Source: Paraburkholderia ribeironis
GTDB lineage: Bacteria > Pseudomonadota > Gammaproteobacteria > Burkholderiales > Burkholderiaceae
DNA length: 64,000 nt
Assembly: GCF_900019265.1 (NCBI RefSeq)
Contig: NZ_CYGX02000047.1
Span: 131,824 to 195,823, forward strand
Reading direction: 5' to 3'
In this document: in pieces, positions 33,957-42,281 of the stretch
How positions within the stretch are numbered: the stretch's first letter is position 1
Layout of the letters: the number at the start of each line of letters is the position of its first letter
Notes under the pieces: generated by a model
The model's database searches: none
Told to the model about the DNA's origin: nothing
What the model saw: only the letters and a program-made list of their open reading frames with translations
Made by a program: the position numbers and the translations under genes

Positions 33957-36953
33957 TTACTGGCAAGCCTCGCACTCTTCGAAACCCGGATCGCCCGGAC
34001 GCATCATGCACACCGGACCATCCGCTTCCGGCGCTGTCTCGACTGCCACTGCAGGCGCTGCTGCAGCCGCCTGGAAGCCGCCTGAAGCCGCACCGCCGCT
34101 CGCGCCGAAGCCACCCGCCGCGCCGCCTGCAGCACCGCCCGAACCTTCGCCGCCACCCGAGCTCACCGCGTTCAGCGCGCCGTGCGCCACTGTCGATTTC
34201 TCGACGTGCGTCGCCGCCATCGTGCGCAGGTAGTAGGTCGTCTTCAGACCGCGCACCCATGCGAGCTTGTAGATCTCGTCGAGCTTCTTACCCGATGCGC
34301 CGCCCATGTAGATGTTCAGCGACTGCGCCTGATCGATCCACTTCTGACGACGCGCGGCCGCCTCGACCAGCCACACCGGATCGAGTTCGAACGCGGTGGC
34401 GTAGATCGCGCGCAGGTCGGCCGGGATACGGTCGATGCGCGAGAGCGTGCCGTCGAAGTACTTCAGGTCGGCGACCATCACTTCGTCCCACAGGCCGCGC
34501 GCCTTCAGGTCGCGCACCAGGTAGTCGTTGACCACCGTGAACTCGCCCGACAGGTTCGACTTCACATACAGGTTCTGGAACGTCGGCTCGATGCAAGCCG
34601 ACACGCCGATGATGTTCGAGATGGTCGCCGTCGGTGCGATGGCGACGCAGTTCGAGTTACGCATACCGTAGGTGGCGATGCGCGAACGCAGTTCGGTCCA
34701 GTCCATCGACTCGCTCGAATCGACCTCGACATAACCGCCGCGCGCTTCGGCCAGCAGCTTCACCGAGTCTTGCGGGAGAATGCCGCGATCCCACAGCGAG
34801 CCGCGGTAGCTCGAGTAGCGGCCGCGCTCCTGCGCCAGTTCGGTCGACGCGTAGTAAGCGTAGTAGCACACGGCTTCCATCGACGTGTCGGCGAACGCGA
34901 CGGCCTCCTGCGACGCGTACGGCGTGCGCAGCAGATGCAGGCAGTCCTGGAAGCCCATGATGCCGAGGCCGACCGGACGGTGCTTCAGGTTCGAGTTACG
35001 GGCCTTGGCGACCGCGTAGTAGTTGATGTCGATCACGTTGTCGAGCATGCGCATCGCCACGCTGACGGTGCGCTTGAGCTTGTCGTGGTCGAGCACCAGC
35101 GTGCCGTCCGCCTGTTCCTTCAGGTGCGCGACGAGGTTCACCGAGCCCAGGTTGCAGACGGCGATTTCGGCGTCGCTGGTGTTCAGCGTGATTTCCGTGC
35201 ACAGGTTCGACGAGTGGACGACACCGACGTGCTGTTGCGGCGAGCGCACATTGCACGGATCCTTGAACGTGATCCACGGGTGGCCGGTTTCGAACAGCAT
35301 GCCCAGCATCTTGCGCCACAGTTGGGCCGCCGGAATTCTCTTGAATAGCTTGAGCTCGCCGCGCGCAACCTTGTCTTCGTAAGCCGTGTAAGCCGCTTCG
35401 AACTCGGCGCCGAACTTGTCGTGCAGGTCCGGGCAGGTGGACGGCGAGAACAGCGTCCAGTCGCCGCCTTCCATCACCCGCTTCATGAACAGGTCGGGAA
35501 TCCAGTTCGCCGTGTTCATGTCGTGCGTGCGACGACGGTCGTCGCCGGTGTTCTTGCGCAGCTCGAGGAATTCCTCGATGTCCAGGTGCCACGTTTCCAG
35601 GTACGCGCACACCGCGCCCTTGCGTTTGCCGCCCTGGTTCACGGCGACTGCCGTGTCGTTGACGACCTTCAGGAACGGCACGACGCCTTGCGACTTGCCG
35701 TTGGTACCCTTGATGTGCGAGCCGAGCGCGCGCACACGCGTCCAGTCGTTGCCCAGGCCGCCGGCGAACTTCGACAGCAGGGCGTTTTCCTTCAGCGCTT
35801 CGTAGATGCCGTCGAGGTCGTCGTCGACCGTGGTCAGATAGCACGACGACAGTTGCGAGCGGCGGGTGCCCGAGTTGAACAACGTCGGCGTGGACGACAT
35901 GAAGTCGAAGCTCGACAGCACGTTGTAAAACTCGATTGCGCGCGCTTCACGATCGATCTCGTTCAACGCCAGGCCCATTGCAACACGCATAAAGAATGCC
36001 TGCGGCATTTCGATACGCACGTTGTCGTGATGCAGGAAGTAGCGGTCGTACAGCGTTTGCAGACCGAGGTAGCCGAATTGCAAATCGCGGTTGCTGTCGA
36101 GCGCGGCGCCCAGACGCTTCAGGTCGAACTGCAGCAGCTTGTCGTCGAGCAGCTCGGCTTGCACGCCGCGCTTGATGAACTGCGGGAAGTACTCGGCATA
36201 GCGCTCGCCCATTTCGGCTTGCGTGACTTCTTCTTCGAGGATCTCGCGGCGGATTGTGTGCAGCAGGATGCGCGAGGTGACCTGGCTGTACGCCGGGTCC
36301 TTTTCGATCATCGTGCGCGCAGCGAGGATCGCCGAGTCGTAGACCTGGCTCATCGGCACGCCGTCGTACAGGTTCTTCACCGTTTCCGCGACGATCGGCT
36401 CGGCGCTCACGGCGTCGCCCAGGTTCGCGCACGCGGATTCGATGATGCCGCGCAGTGCAGCCAGATCGAGCGGACGGGTGACGCCGTTGTCGGTGACGTT
36501 CAGACCCGGCGTGCTGGCTGCTGCCTGTTCATCATGGCCGCGCGCCTGCGTGCGCTTCTCGCGATACAGCACGTACGCACGCGCGACGTTGTGTTCGCCG
36601 CCGCGCATCAGCGCGAGTTCGACCTGATCCTGGATGTCTTCGATATGGAACGTGCCGCCGTTCGGACGGCTGCGCAACAGTGCGCGCACCACGTTCTGCG
36701 TAAGTTGCTCGACCAGTTCGCGCACACGCGCCGACGCCGCGCCTTGACCACCGTTGACGGCCAGAAATGCCTTCGTCACGGCGATGGCGATTTTCGACGG
36801 TTCAAACGACACCACGCTGCCATTGCGACGGATCACCTTGTAGTCGGCGTAAGTGGTTTGCGACGCGAGCGACTGTGCGCCCTCTGTCTGGCCGAAGGCC
36901 TGGCCAGTCGGTGAGCCCTCATACCGGGTCGTCACGTTGTCGGTGGTTTGCAT
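33957..36953 (-). CDS. nrdA: Class Ia ribonucleotide reductase alpha subunit
   Basis: 998 residues, much longer than E. coli NrdA. An ATP-cone regulatory domain (about residues 28-135, KVIRRNGSVVSFEPSKIA) is followed by a second, degenerate cone-like region, as in Pseudomonas NrdA. The catalytic barrel shows STPTLFNSGTRRSQLSSCYL (first active-site Cys), SSNLCTEI (radical Cys with Asn and Glu) and AVCNLGSVNL (second redox Cys). The C terminus ends CEACQ, the thioredoxin-reactive pair, reached through an 80-residue Gly/Ala linker. AGGAG eight bases upstream supports the ATG at 36953. Expression is probably under NrdR. Confidence 0.95.
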   Translation of the reverse strand: MQTTDNVTTRYEGSPTGQAFGQTEGAQSLASQTTYADYKVIRRNGSVVSFEPSKIAIAVTKAFLAVNGGQGAASARVRELVEQLTQNVVRALLRSRPNGGTFHIEDIQDQVELALMRGGEHNVARAYVLYREKRTQARGHDEQAAASTPGLNVTDNGVTRPLDLAALRGIIESACANLGDAVSAEPIVAETVKNLYDGVPMSQVYDSAILAARTMIEKDPAYSQVTSRILLHTIRREILEEEVTQAEMGERYAEYFPQFIKRGVQAELLDDKLLQFDLKRLGAALDSNRDLQFGYLGLQTLYDRYFLHHDNVRIEMPQAFFMRVAMGLALNEIDREARAIEFYNVLSSFDFMSSTPTLFNSGTRRSQLSSCYLTTVDDDLDGIYEALKENALLSKFAGGLGNDWTRVRALGSHIKGTNGKSQGVVPFLKVVNDTAVAVNQGGKRKGAVCAYLETWHLDIEEFLELRKNTGDDRRRTHDMNTANWIPDLFMKRVMEGGDWTLFSPSTCPDLHDKFGAEFEAAYTAYEDKVARGELKLFKRIPAAQLWRKMLGMLFETGHPWITFKDPCNVRSPQQHVGVVHSSNLCTEITLNTSDAEIAVCNLGSVNLVAHLKEQADGTLVLDHDKLKRTVSVAMRMLDNVIDINYYAVAKARNSNLKHRPVGLGIMGFQDCLHLLRTPYASQEAVAFADTSMEAVCYYAYYASTELAQERGRYSSYRGSLWDRGILPQDSVKLLAEARGGYVEVDSSESMDWTELRSRIATYGMRNSNCVAIAPTATISNIIGVSACIEPTFQNLYVKSNLSGEFTVVNDYLVRDLKARGLWDEVMVADLKYFDGTLSRIDRIPADLRAIYATAFELDPVWLVEAAARRQKWIDQAQSLNIYMGGASGKKLDEIYKLAWVRGLKTTYYLRTMAATHVEKSTVAHGALNAVSSGGGEGSGGAAGGAAGGFGASGGAASGGFQAAAAAPAVAVETAPEADGPVCMMRPGDPGFEECEACQ

Positions 36954-37301
36954 GTGCAAAGCTCCTGGTCTTGGAAATGTTGCGGCGAGTACCGCGGATT
37001 AAAACGAACGCTGCGCCGTCGCGTGCGCGAGCGATGGGGTGCGGGAAAAGGACCGGCTGAGCCGGTTGGCGGGATGCGACTGCGATGAAGCCTGGTTCGA
37101 ATTGATGACGGTCTTCTTCTTGTGTGTCGCGATCACTTGCTATGCCCTTTTCCCGAATGCTGCTGGATGCTGCCGGAGGTCTCTACCGGCCGCGCCGCAG
37201 GAATATTTTTCGCTGCCTGGAATGCTTGCGGCGCCATGCTCGAAGAGCGGGGCGCCGCTTGACAACACACCTGGTAATGCACCTAGTAATGCACATCAGT
37301 A

Positions 37302-37366
37302 ACACAAGATGTAGTGCGGAACTGAATTTCAGGCACCAAGTATAGTGGAGATTCGAGGCAGGTCAA
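37302..37366 (-). promoter_or_regulatory. nrdA promoter with paired NrdR-like boxes
   Basis: On the minus strand TTGACC (37361-37366), 16 bases and TATACT (37339-37344) form a strong sigma-70 promoter, about 385 bases before nrdA. Two 16-bp partly palindromic boxes of the form CAC-N9-GTG lie at 37333-37348 and 37302-37317. Their starts are 31 bases apart (three helical turns), as known for NrdR box pairs. The upstream box covers the -10 element. The remaining part of the 36954-37484 gap is a long leader without genes. Confidence 0.7.
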
Positions 37367-37427
37367 ATCGATTTATTTGCCGTCTCGGGGTTGACTTTTC
37401 ACATCGCGCGCTGCGAAGCGATCTCCC

Positions 37428-37454
37428 GGAGAACGAGGCTGCGCCTCGTTCTCC
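37428..37454 (-). terminator. Perfect stem-loop downstream of ampD
   Basis: GGAGAACGAGG and CCTCGTTCTCC form an 11-pair perfect stem with a five-base loop, 30 bases past the ampD stop. There is no T-run on the minus strand, so termination by itself is uncertain. Confidence 0.45.
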
Positions 37455-37484
37455 TCGCATCACGCGAAGTCGCGCGAAGGGTCG

Positions 37485-38081
37485 TTACGGCGTTTTGGAA
37501 AACTTGAGATAGGGGAAATACCGATCGGCGAGCGACGTGTCGTTTTGCAGACGCTGCCATTCGAAATGAGGCCCTGGATCGGTCTTGCGGCCGGGGGCGA
37601 TATCGGCATGACCGGCCAGCGCTTCGACCGGATAGCGTGCCTTCAGCGCGCTCACCAGCGCACCGAGCGTGCGGTATTGCGCCGCTTCGAAGGCAACGAC
37701 GTCGCTGCCCTCCAGCTCGATGCCGATCGAAAAATCATTGCAGCGCTCGCGGCCGAAAAAATTCGACGGCCCCGCGTGCCACGCGCGCTCGTTGCACGAC
37801 ACAAACTGTTCGAGCGCGCCGTCGCGATGAATCACGAAGTGCGCCGATACCCGCACGCCGCGCAGGTGCGAGTCGTAGTACGGGTGAGCATCGCAGTCGA
37901 GTGTGTTCTGGAACAGTTCGGCGATCGCCGTGCCGCCGAACTGATTGGGCGGCAAGCTGATGTTATGGATCACGATCAGCGTCGGCACGGCCCCGGCGGG
38001 CCGCGCTTCAAAATTCGGCGATGGCAGCTTGCGTGCAGCGGCGACCCAACCGTCGGCATCGACGGCGAACTCGACGCTCAT
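37485..38081 (-). CDS. ampD: 1,6-anhydro-MurNAc-L-alanine amidase AmpD
   Basis: 198 residues, amidase_2/PGRP fold zinc enzyme in the cytoplasm. Zinc ligands are recognisable as His in IVIHNISLPP (near residue 37), and His and Asp in GHADIAPGRKTDPGPHFEW; ERAWHAGPSNFFGRERCNDFSIGIELEG is the typical core. It releases peptide from anhydromuropeptides during wall recycling, upstream of Mpl, and controls AmpR-dependent beta-lactamase induction where present. The ATG at 38081 overlaps the stop of the preceding gene (ATGA). The longer frame is a shadow. Confidence 0.95.
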   Translation of the reverse strand: MSVEFAVDADGWVAAARKLPSPNFEARPAGAVPTLIVIHNISLPPNQFGGTAIAELFQNTLDCDAHPYYDSHLRGVRVSAHFVIHRDGALEQFVSCNERAWHAGPSNFFGRERCNDFSIGIELEGSDVVAFEAAQYRTLGALVSALKARYPVEALAGHADIAPGRKTDPGPHFEWQRLQNDTSLADRYFPYLKFSKTP

Positions 38082-38371
38082 CGAGCGTCGCGGCCCGCGG
38101 GACGCGCGCCGTGACGCTGCGCATGCGCGGCGCAGCAGAACAGTTGCCCCGCCACCACCACGGAGTCGCTCTTCGGCGCATGCACGCCGCACTCGACACA
38201 ACGGATCATCGGCTCGGCGAGGTGCGGGGTGTCGGCAGGACGCGCACCGCCACTGGTGCCATTGGCGTCCTTGCCGGTGCGTTGCGCGGTTTGCGCGTCG
38301 TGACGGCGCAGCGCCTTCACCAGCCATTGGCCGACGATGAACAACAGGATCAGCAAAAATATTTGTCGCAT
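38078..38371 (-). CDS. PP0621-family small protein
   Basis: 97 residues. An N-terminal hydrophobic segment (IFLLILLFIVGQWLV) is followed by a polar linker and a C-terminal MIRCVECGVHAPKSDSVV segment with a CxxC and a later CC-x-H, suggesting a small metal-binding tail. This matches the PP0621 family found next to ampD in pseudomonads and burkholderias. Function unknown. It is translationally coupled to ampD and lies ten bases after ypjD. Confidence 0.82.
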   Translation of the reverse strand: MRQIFLLILLFIVGQWLVKALRRHDAQTAQRTGKDANGTSGGARPADTPHLAEPMIRCVECGVHAPKSDSVVVAGQLFCCAAHAQRHGARPAGRDAR

Positions 38372-38381
38372 GGGGACACGC

Positions 38382-39308
38382 TCACACTACGGCACGGTGC
38401 AACAGCACCTCAAAAACGAAACGGCTGCCGACGTACGCCAGCAATAGCGCGACGAACGACGCCAGCACCCAGCGCAAAGCCGCGCGGCCGCGCCAGCCGG
38501 ACACCTTGCGCGCCGTCAGCAGCGCGCCGAACATCACCCACGAAAGAATTGCGAAGACGGTCTTGTGATCGAGCCGCAACGCGCGGTCGACCAGTTGCTC
38601 GCTGAACAGGATGCCCGACGCGAGCGTCAGCGTCAGCAGCACAAAACCCGCGCCGATCAAACGGAACAGCAGCTTCTCGAGGGTCAGCAGCGGCGGCAGC
38701 GTATCGAGCCAGCTCGACAGCCAGCCGTTGCCCGCCGCGGCCGCGTGCCGCTGCGCGAGGCCGCCGCGCATCGCGTGCAGGCGCCGCTCGACGAGCAGCA
38801 TCAGAATGGCGTGCAGCGCCGCGATCGCAAAGAGACCATAGGCGATGTTGGCGATCAGGAAGTGCAGCTTGAACAGCGGCGCGGCCGAATAGGGCAGCAC
38901 GCGCACGCCGCCAAACGCGAGCGGCAGCAGGCACGCGACGCACGCGAGCGGCAAGACCAGCAGGCGCAGGCCGTCGAGCGGAAAGAAAAAACTCTCGATC
39001 CAGTAGATGCCGGCGCCGAGCCAGAACATGGCCGACAGCGCGAACGCGAATCCGAACACCATCGCGTTCTGCGGGAAGATGGTGGTATGCAGTAACACGC
39101 CGTGCGCGAGCAGCGCGACGAACAGCAACGCGCGACCCGAGGCGCTCATCCCCGAAGCGGCCGAAGCGCCCGACATGCCCGCTGCGGCGGGCACCGGCGG
39201 CACACTCTCGAGCATGGGGTGCAGCGCGGCGTGCCGGTGCGAACGCCAGCCGGCCACGGCGAGACCGCCGTAGAGGAGCGCAGTGAGGGCATACAGTACA
39301 ATATCCAT
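38382..39308 (-). CDS. CcsA/CcmC-like inner membrane protein YpjD
   Basis: 308 residues with about eight membrane spans. It belongs to the cytochrome c assembly (CcsA/HemX/CcmC) family; the segment LDHKTVFAILSWVMFGAL and His residues in spans fit a haem-handling membrane protein. In gammaproteobacteria the homologue is YpjD, encoded beside ffh as here (divergent, 80 bases apart). It is probably not the main CcmC of cytochrome c maturation; its exact role is unclear. Confidence 0.85.
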   Translation of the reverse strand: MDIVLYALTALLYGGLAVAGWRSHRHAALHPMLESVPPVPAAAGMSGASAASGMSASGRALLFVALLAHGVLLHTTIFPQNAMVFGFAFALSAMFWLGAGIYWIESFFFPLDGLRLLVLPLACVACLLPLAFGGVRVLPYSAAPLFKLHFLIANIAYGLFAIAALHAILMLLVERRLHAMRGGLAQRHAAAAGNGWLSSWLDTLPPLLTLEKLLFRLIGAGFVLLTLTLASGILFSEQLVDRALRLDHKTVFAILSWVMFGALLTARKVSGWRGRAALRWVLASFVALLLAYVGSRFVFEVLLHRAVV

Positions 39309-39388
39309 GTTCGAAGTTTACACTAGGCCCCTGCTCCGCGACGTCCCCACTTCGCGCGCCGCCCGGGCCGCACTGTTCATCGCTCCCC

Positions 39389-40756
39389 ATGCTCGACAAT
39401 CTGACTCAACGGATGGCGCGCGTCGTCAAGACGCTGCGCGGCGAAGCCCGGCTCACCGAGGCGAACACCCAGGAAATGCTGCGCGAGGTGCGCCTCGCGC
39501 TGCTCGAGGCCGACGTGGCGCTGCCCGTCGTGCGCGAGTTCGTCGCCAAGGTGAAAGAAAAGGCGCTCGGCGAGGAAGTCCTCAGCAGCCTGTCGCCGGG
39601 TCAGGCGCTGGTCGGCGTGGTGCAGCGCGAGCTGACCGCGGTGATCGGCGGCGACTACGAAGGCAAGGCCTCCGAGCTGAATCTCGCCGTCACGCCGCCG
39701 GCCGTCGTCCTGATGGCGGGTCTGCAAGGCGCGGGCAAGACCACCACGGTCGGCAAGCTCGCCAAGCTGCTGCGCGAGAAATACAGGAAGAAGGTCCTGA
39801 CCGTTTCGTGCGACGTCTACCGCCCCGCTGCGATCGCGCAATTGAAGACGGTGACCGAGCAGGTCGGCGCGGACTTCTTCCCGTCGGAACCGGATCAGAA
39901 GCCGGTCGACATCGCACGCGCCGCCGTCGATTGGGCCAAGCGCCACTACCATGACGTGCTGCTCGTCGACACGGCCGGCCGCCTCGGTATCGACGAAGCG
40001 ATGATGCAGGAAATCACCGCGCTGCATAGCACGCTGAAACCGGCGGAAACGCTGTTCGTCGTCGACGCGATGCTCGGCCAGGACGCGGTGAACACCGCCA
40101 AGGCCTTCAGCGACGCACTGCCACTCACCGGTGTGGTCCTCACCAAGCTCGACGGTGACTCGCGCGGTGGCGCGGCGTTGTCCGTGCGTCACGTGACGGG
40201 CAAACCGATCAAGTTCGTCGGCGTCGCGGAAAAACTCGACGGCCTCGAAGTGTTCTACCCGGATCGCATGGCGAACCGGATTCTCGGCATGGGCGACATT
40301 CTCGCGCTCGTCGAAGAAGCGCAGCGCGGCGTCGACGTGCAAGCCGCGCAGAAGCTCGCCGACAAGGTCAAGAAAGGCGGCGACTTCGACCTCAACGATT
40401 TCCGCGCGCAGCTCACGCAAATGAAGGGCATGGGCGGGCTGTCGTCGCTGATGGACAAGCTGCCCGCGCAGTTCCAGCAGGCCGCCGCCGGCGCCGACAT
40501 GGGCCAGGCCGAAAAACAGATGCGCCGCATGGAAGGCATTATCAATTCGATGACGCCGCAGGAGCGCGCCAAGCCGGAGCTGATCAAGGCGACCCGCAAG
40601 CGCCGCATCGCTGCGGGCGCGGGCGTGCAGGTGCAGGAAGTCAACCGCATGCTGAACCAGTACGACCAGATGCGCACGATGATGAAAAAGCTCAAGGGTG
40701 GCAATCTGCAAAAGATGATGCGTGGCATGAAGGGCATGTTGCCCGGCATGCGCTAA
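39389..40756 (+). CDS. ffh: Signal recognition particle protein Ffh
   Basis: 455 residues. An N domain (residues 1-90) precedes the GTPase G domain with P-loop GLQGAGKTTTVGKLA at about 111-125, a VDTAGRLG segment and TKLDGDSRGGAALS. The methionine-rich M domain runs from about 300, with KMRT-type helix MRTMMKKLKGGNLQKMMRGMKG near the end. It binds signal sequences and 4.5S RNA and targets membrane proteins. No clear ribosome-binding site precedes the ATG. It is divergent from ypjD. Confidence 0.97.
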   Translation: MLDNLTQRMARVVKTLRGEARLTEANTQEMLREVRLALLEADVALPVVREFVAKVKEKALGEEVLSSLSPGQALVGVVQRELTAVIGGDYEGKASELNLAVTPPAVVLMAGLQGAGKTTTVGKLAKLLREKYRKKVLTVSCDVYRPAAIAQLKTVTEQVGADFFPSEPDQKPVDIARAAVDWAKRHYHDVLLVDTAGRLGIDEAMMQEITALHSTLKPAETLFVVDAMLGQDAVNTAKAFSDALPLTGVVLTKLDGDSRGGAALSVRHVTGKPIKFVGVAEKLDGLEVFYPDRMANRILGMGDILALVEEAQRGVDVQAAQKLADKVKKGGDFDLNDFRAQLTQMKGMGGLSSLMDKLPAQFQQAAAGADMGQAEKQMRRMEGIINSMTPQERAKPELIKATRKRRIAAGAGVQVQEVNRMLNQYDQMRTMMKKLKGGNLQKMMRGMKGMLPGMR

Positions 40757-40920
40757 GCTTGAACGGGATGGCGCGTGGGTTGGCGCAGGAACCGAGCAAC
40801 GCGCGGCTGACATAGGGTTCGTGCGGGTTTATTCTGTACCGCGCGCCGCCGTTTCCCAAGGGGACTTCCTTCGGGACGTTCCCACCACACTATGTATACA
40901 GTTACCGCCCGTCAGACGTC

Positions 40921-41472
40921 ATGAACCGCGAAGAAGCTCTCCATATTTTTAGCCACTCCGAAGAAATCGTTTCGGCCGACGACGTCAACGCGTCGATCAG
41001 CGGCATGGCGGCTGCCATCCGCGACGAGATGAGCGAGGACTTCCCGCTTGTGCTGTCGGTGATGGGCGGCGCCGCGGTGTTCACCGGCATGCTGCTGCCA
41101 CACCTCGATTTCCCGCTCGAGTTCGACTACATCCACCTGACCCGCTATCGCAACACCACCAAGGGTGGCAACGAGATGCAATGGCGCGTGGCGCCGGCCG
41201 AGTCGGTGAAGGATCGCGTCGTGCTGGTGCTCGACGACATCCTCGACGAAGGCGAGACGATGGCCGCGATTCGCGACCGCATTCTCGCGATGGGCGCCAA
41301 ACGCTTCCTGAGCGCGGTCCTGTGCGAAAAGATCATTGCGAAGGCCAAGCCGCTTCGCCCGGATTACTGCGGCTTCGAAGTACCGGACCGCTATGTGTTC
41401 GGCTGCGGGATGGATGCGCGGGGTTACTGGCGTAACCTGCCGACTATCCGCGCGCTGACCGAAGGGCCTTGA
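40921..41472 (+). CDS. hpt: Hypoxanthine-guanine phosphoribosyltransferase
   Basis: 183 residues, type I PRTase fold. The PRPP loop is VVLVLDDILDEGETMAA near residue 100, with LSVMGGAAVFTG as the pyrophosphate loop. YIHLTRYRNTTKGGNEMQW resembles the flexible loop of HPRT enzymes, and the C-terminal VPDRYVFGCGMDARGYWRNL carries the purine-recognition Val/Asp. It salvages hypoxanthine and guanine with PRPP. It ends 56 bases before a perfect-palindrome terminator. Burkholderia annotations often call this gene just phosphoribosyltransferase. Confidence 0.9.
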   Translation: MNREEALHIFSHSEEIVSADDVNASISGMAAAIRDEMSEDFPLVLSVMGGAAVFTGMLLPHLDFPLEFDYIHLTRYRNTTKGGNEMQWRVAPAESVKDRVVLVLDDILDEGETMAAIRDRILAMGAKRFLSAVLCEKIIAKAKPLRPDYCGFEVPDRYVFGCGMDARGYWRNLPTIRALTEGP

Positions 41473-41527
41473 GCCGCCTTCGAAGCGGCGGCTCTCACGG
41501 CGGCATGTGTCGGTAGGGAAATTGGTG

Positions 41528-41561
41528 AAAAAATGGCGGCCCACGTGGGCCGCCATTTTTA
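41528..41561 (+). terminator. Bidirectional terminator between hpt and marC
   Basis: A perfect palindrome, AAAAATGGCGGCCCA and its complement around CG, gives a strong stem with an A-run before and a T-run after. It can serve hpt on plus and marC on minus. Confidence 0.9.
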
Positions 41562-41605
41562 TTGGCTGCGTGTTGTTGCTGCGTGCTATTGGCTGCGTGT
41601 TGTTG
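41560..41605. repeat. 19-bp direct repeat behind the hpt terminator
   Basis: TATTGGCTGCGTGTTGTTG occurs at 41560-41578 and again at 41587-41605, eight bases apart. Related CTGCGTG fragments fill the rest. Non-coding; no function evident. Confidence 0.7.
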
Positions 41606-41669
41606 GCTGGCTGCGCTTATGAGAGGCATGGTTCGGCAGAACATCGCTCGCCGCCGCCCAGCGTCGCCA

Positions 41670-42269
41670 TCACAGATGATGCACAAAAGACCGGATACCG
41701 CCGAGCACCATCTCCACCGCGATCGCCACCATCACCAGGCCCATCAATCGCTCGAAGGCTGCCATCGTGCGTTCGCCGAGCCACGCCTGAATGCGTTCGG
41801 CCAGCATCAGCACGATCGCGCAGACGATCATCGTGACCGTCAGCGCGCCGATCCATTCGAACGTCTTGCCTGGCGCCTGCGACGTCAGCAGCATCACCGT
41901 CGCCAGCGCCGATGGACCCGCCAGCGCCGGAATGGCGAGCGGCACGATCAGCGGCTCGCCGCCACGCGCGTCGCCGCCGAACGGACCGTCCGGGTGCGGG
42001 AATACCATTCTCAACGCGATCAGAAACAGCACGATTCCGCCGCCGATACGCAACGACTGATCGCTCAGGCTCATCATGCGCAGAAAGCCCTGCCCCAACA
42101 CCATGAACGTCAACAGGATCGCAAACGCGATCGCCACCTCGCGGAGAATGACGATCGTGCGACGCTCGGGCGACACGTTGCGCAGGCAGCTGACGAAGAT
42201 CGGAATATTGCCGAGCGGGTCGGTGATCAGAATCAGCAGGACGGTCGCGGACAGGAAGGTGTTCTCCAC
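41670..42269 (-). CDS. MarC-family inner membrane protein
   Basis: 199 residues with about six membrane spans (UPF0056/MarC family). The N-terminal LILITDPLGNIPIFVSCL with conserved Asp-Pro-x-Gly-Asn is the family signature and a second, related PLAIPALAGPSALATVMLL lies past the middle. The original link to multiple antibiotic resistance has not held up and its function is unknown. The start is a GTG. It begins 12 bases after proS ends and is probably co-transcribed with it. Confidence 0.88.
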   Translation of the reverse strand: MENTFLSATVLLILITDPLGNIPIFVSCLRNVSPERRTIVILREVAIAFAILLTFMVLGQGFLRMMSLSDQSLRIGGGIVLFLIALRMVFPHPDGPFGGDARGGEPLIVPLAIPALAGPSALATVMLLTSQAPGKTFEWIGALTVTMIVCAIVLMLAERIQAWLGERTMAAFERLMGLVMVAIAVEMVLGGIRSFVHHL

Positions 42270-42281
42270 CGCCCGCTCCGC

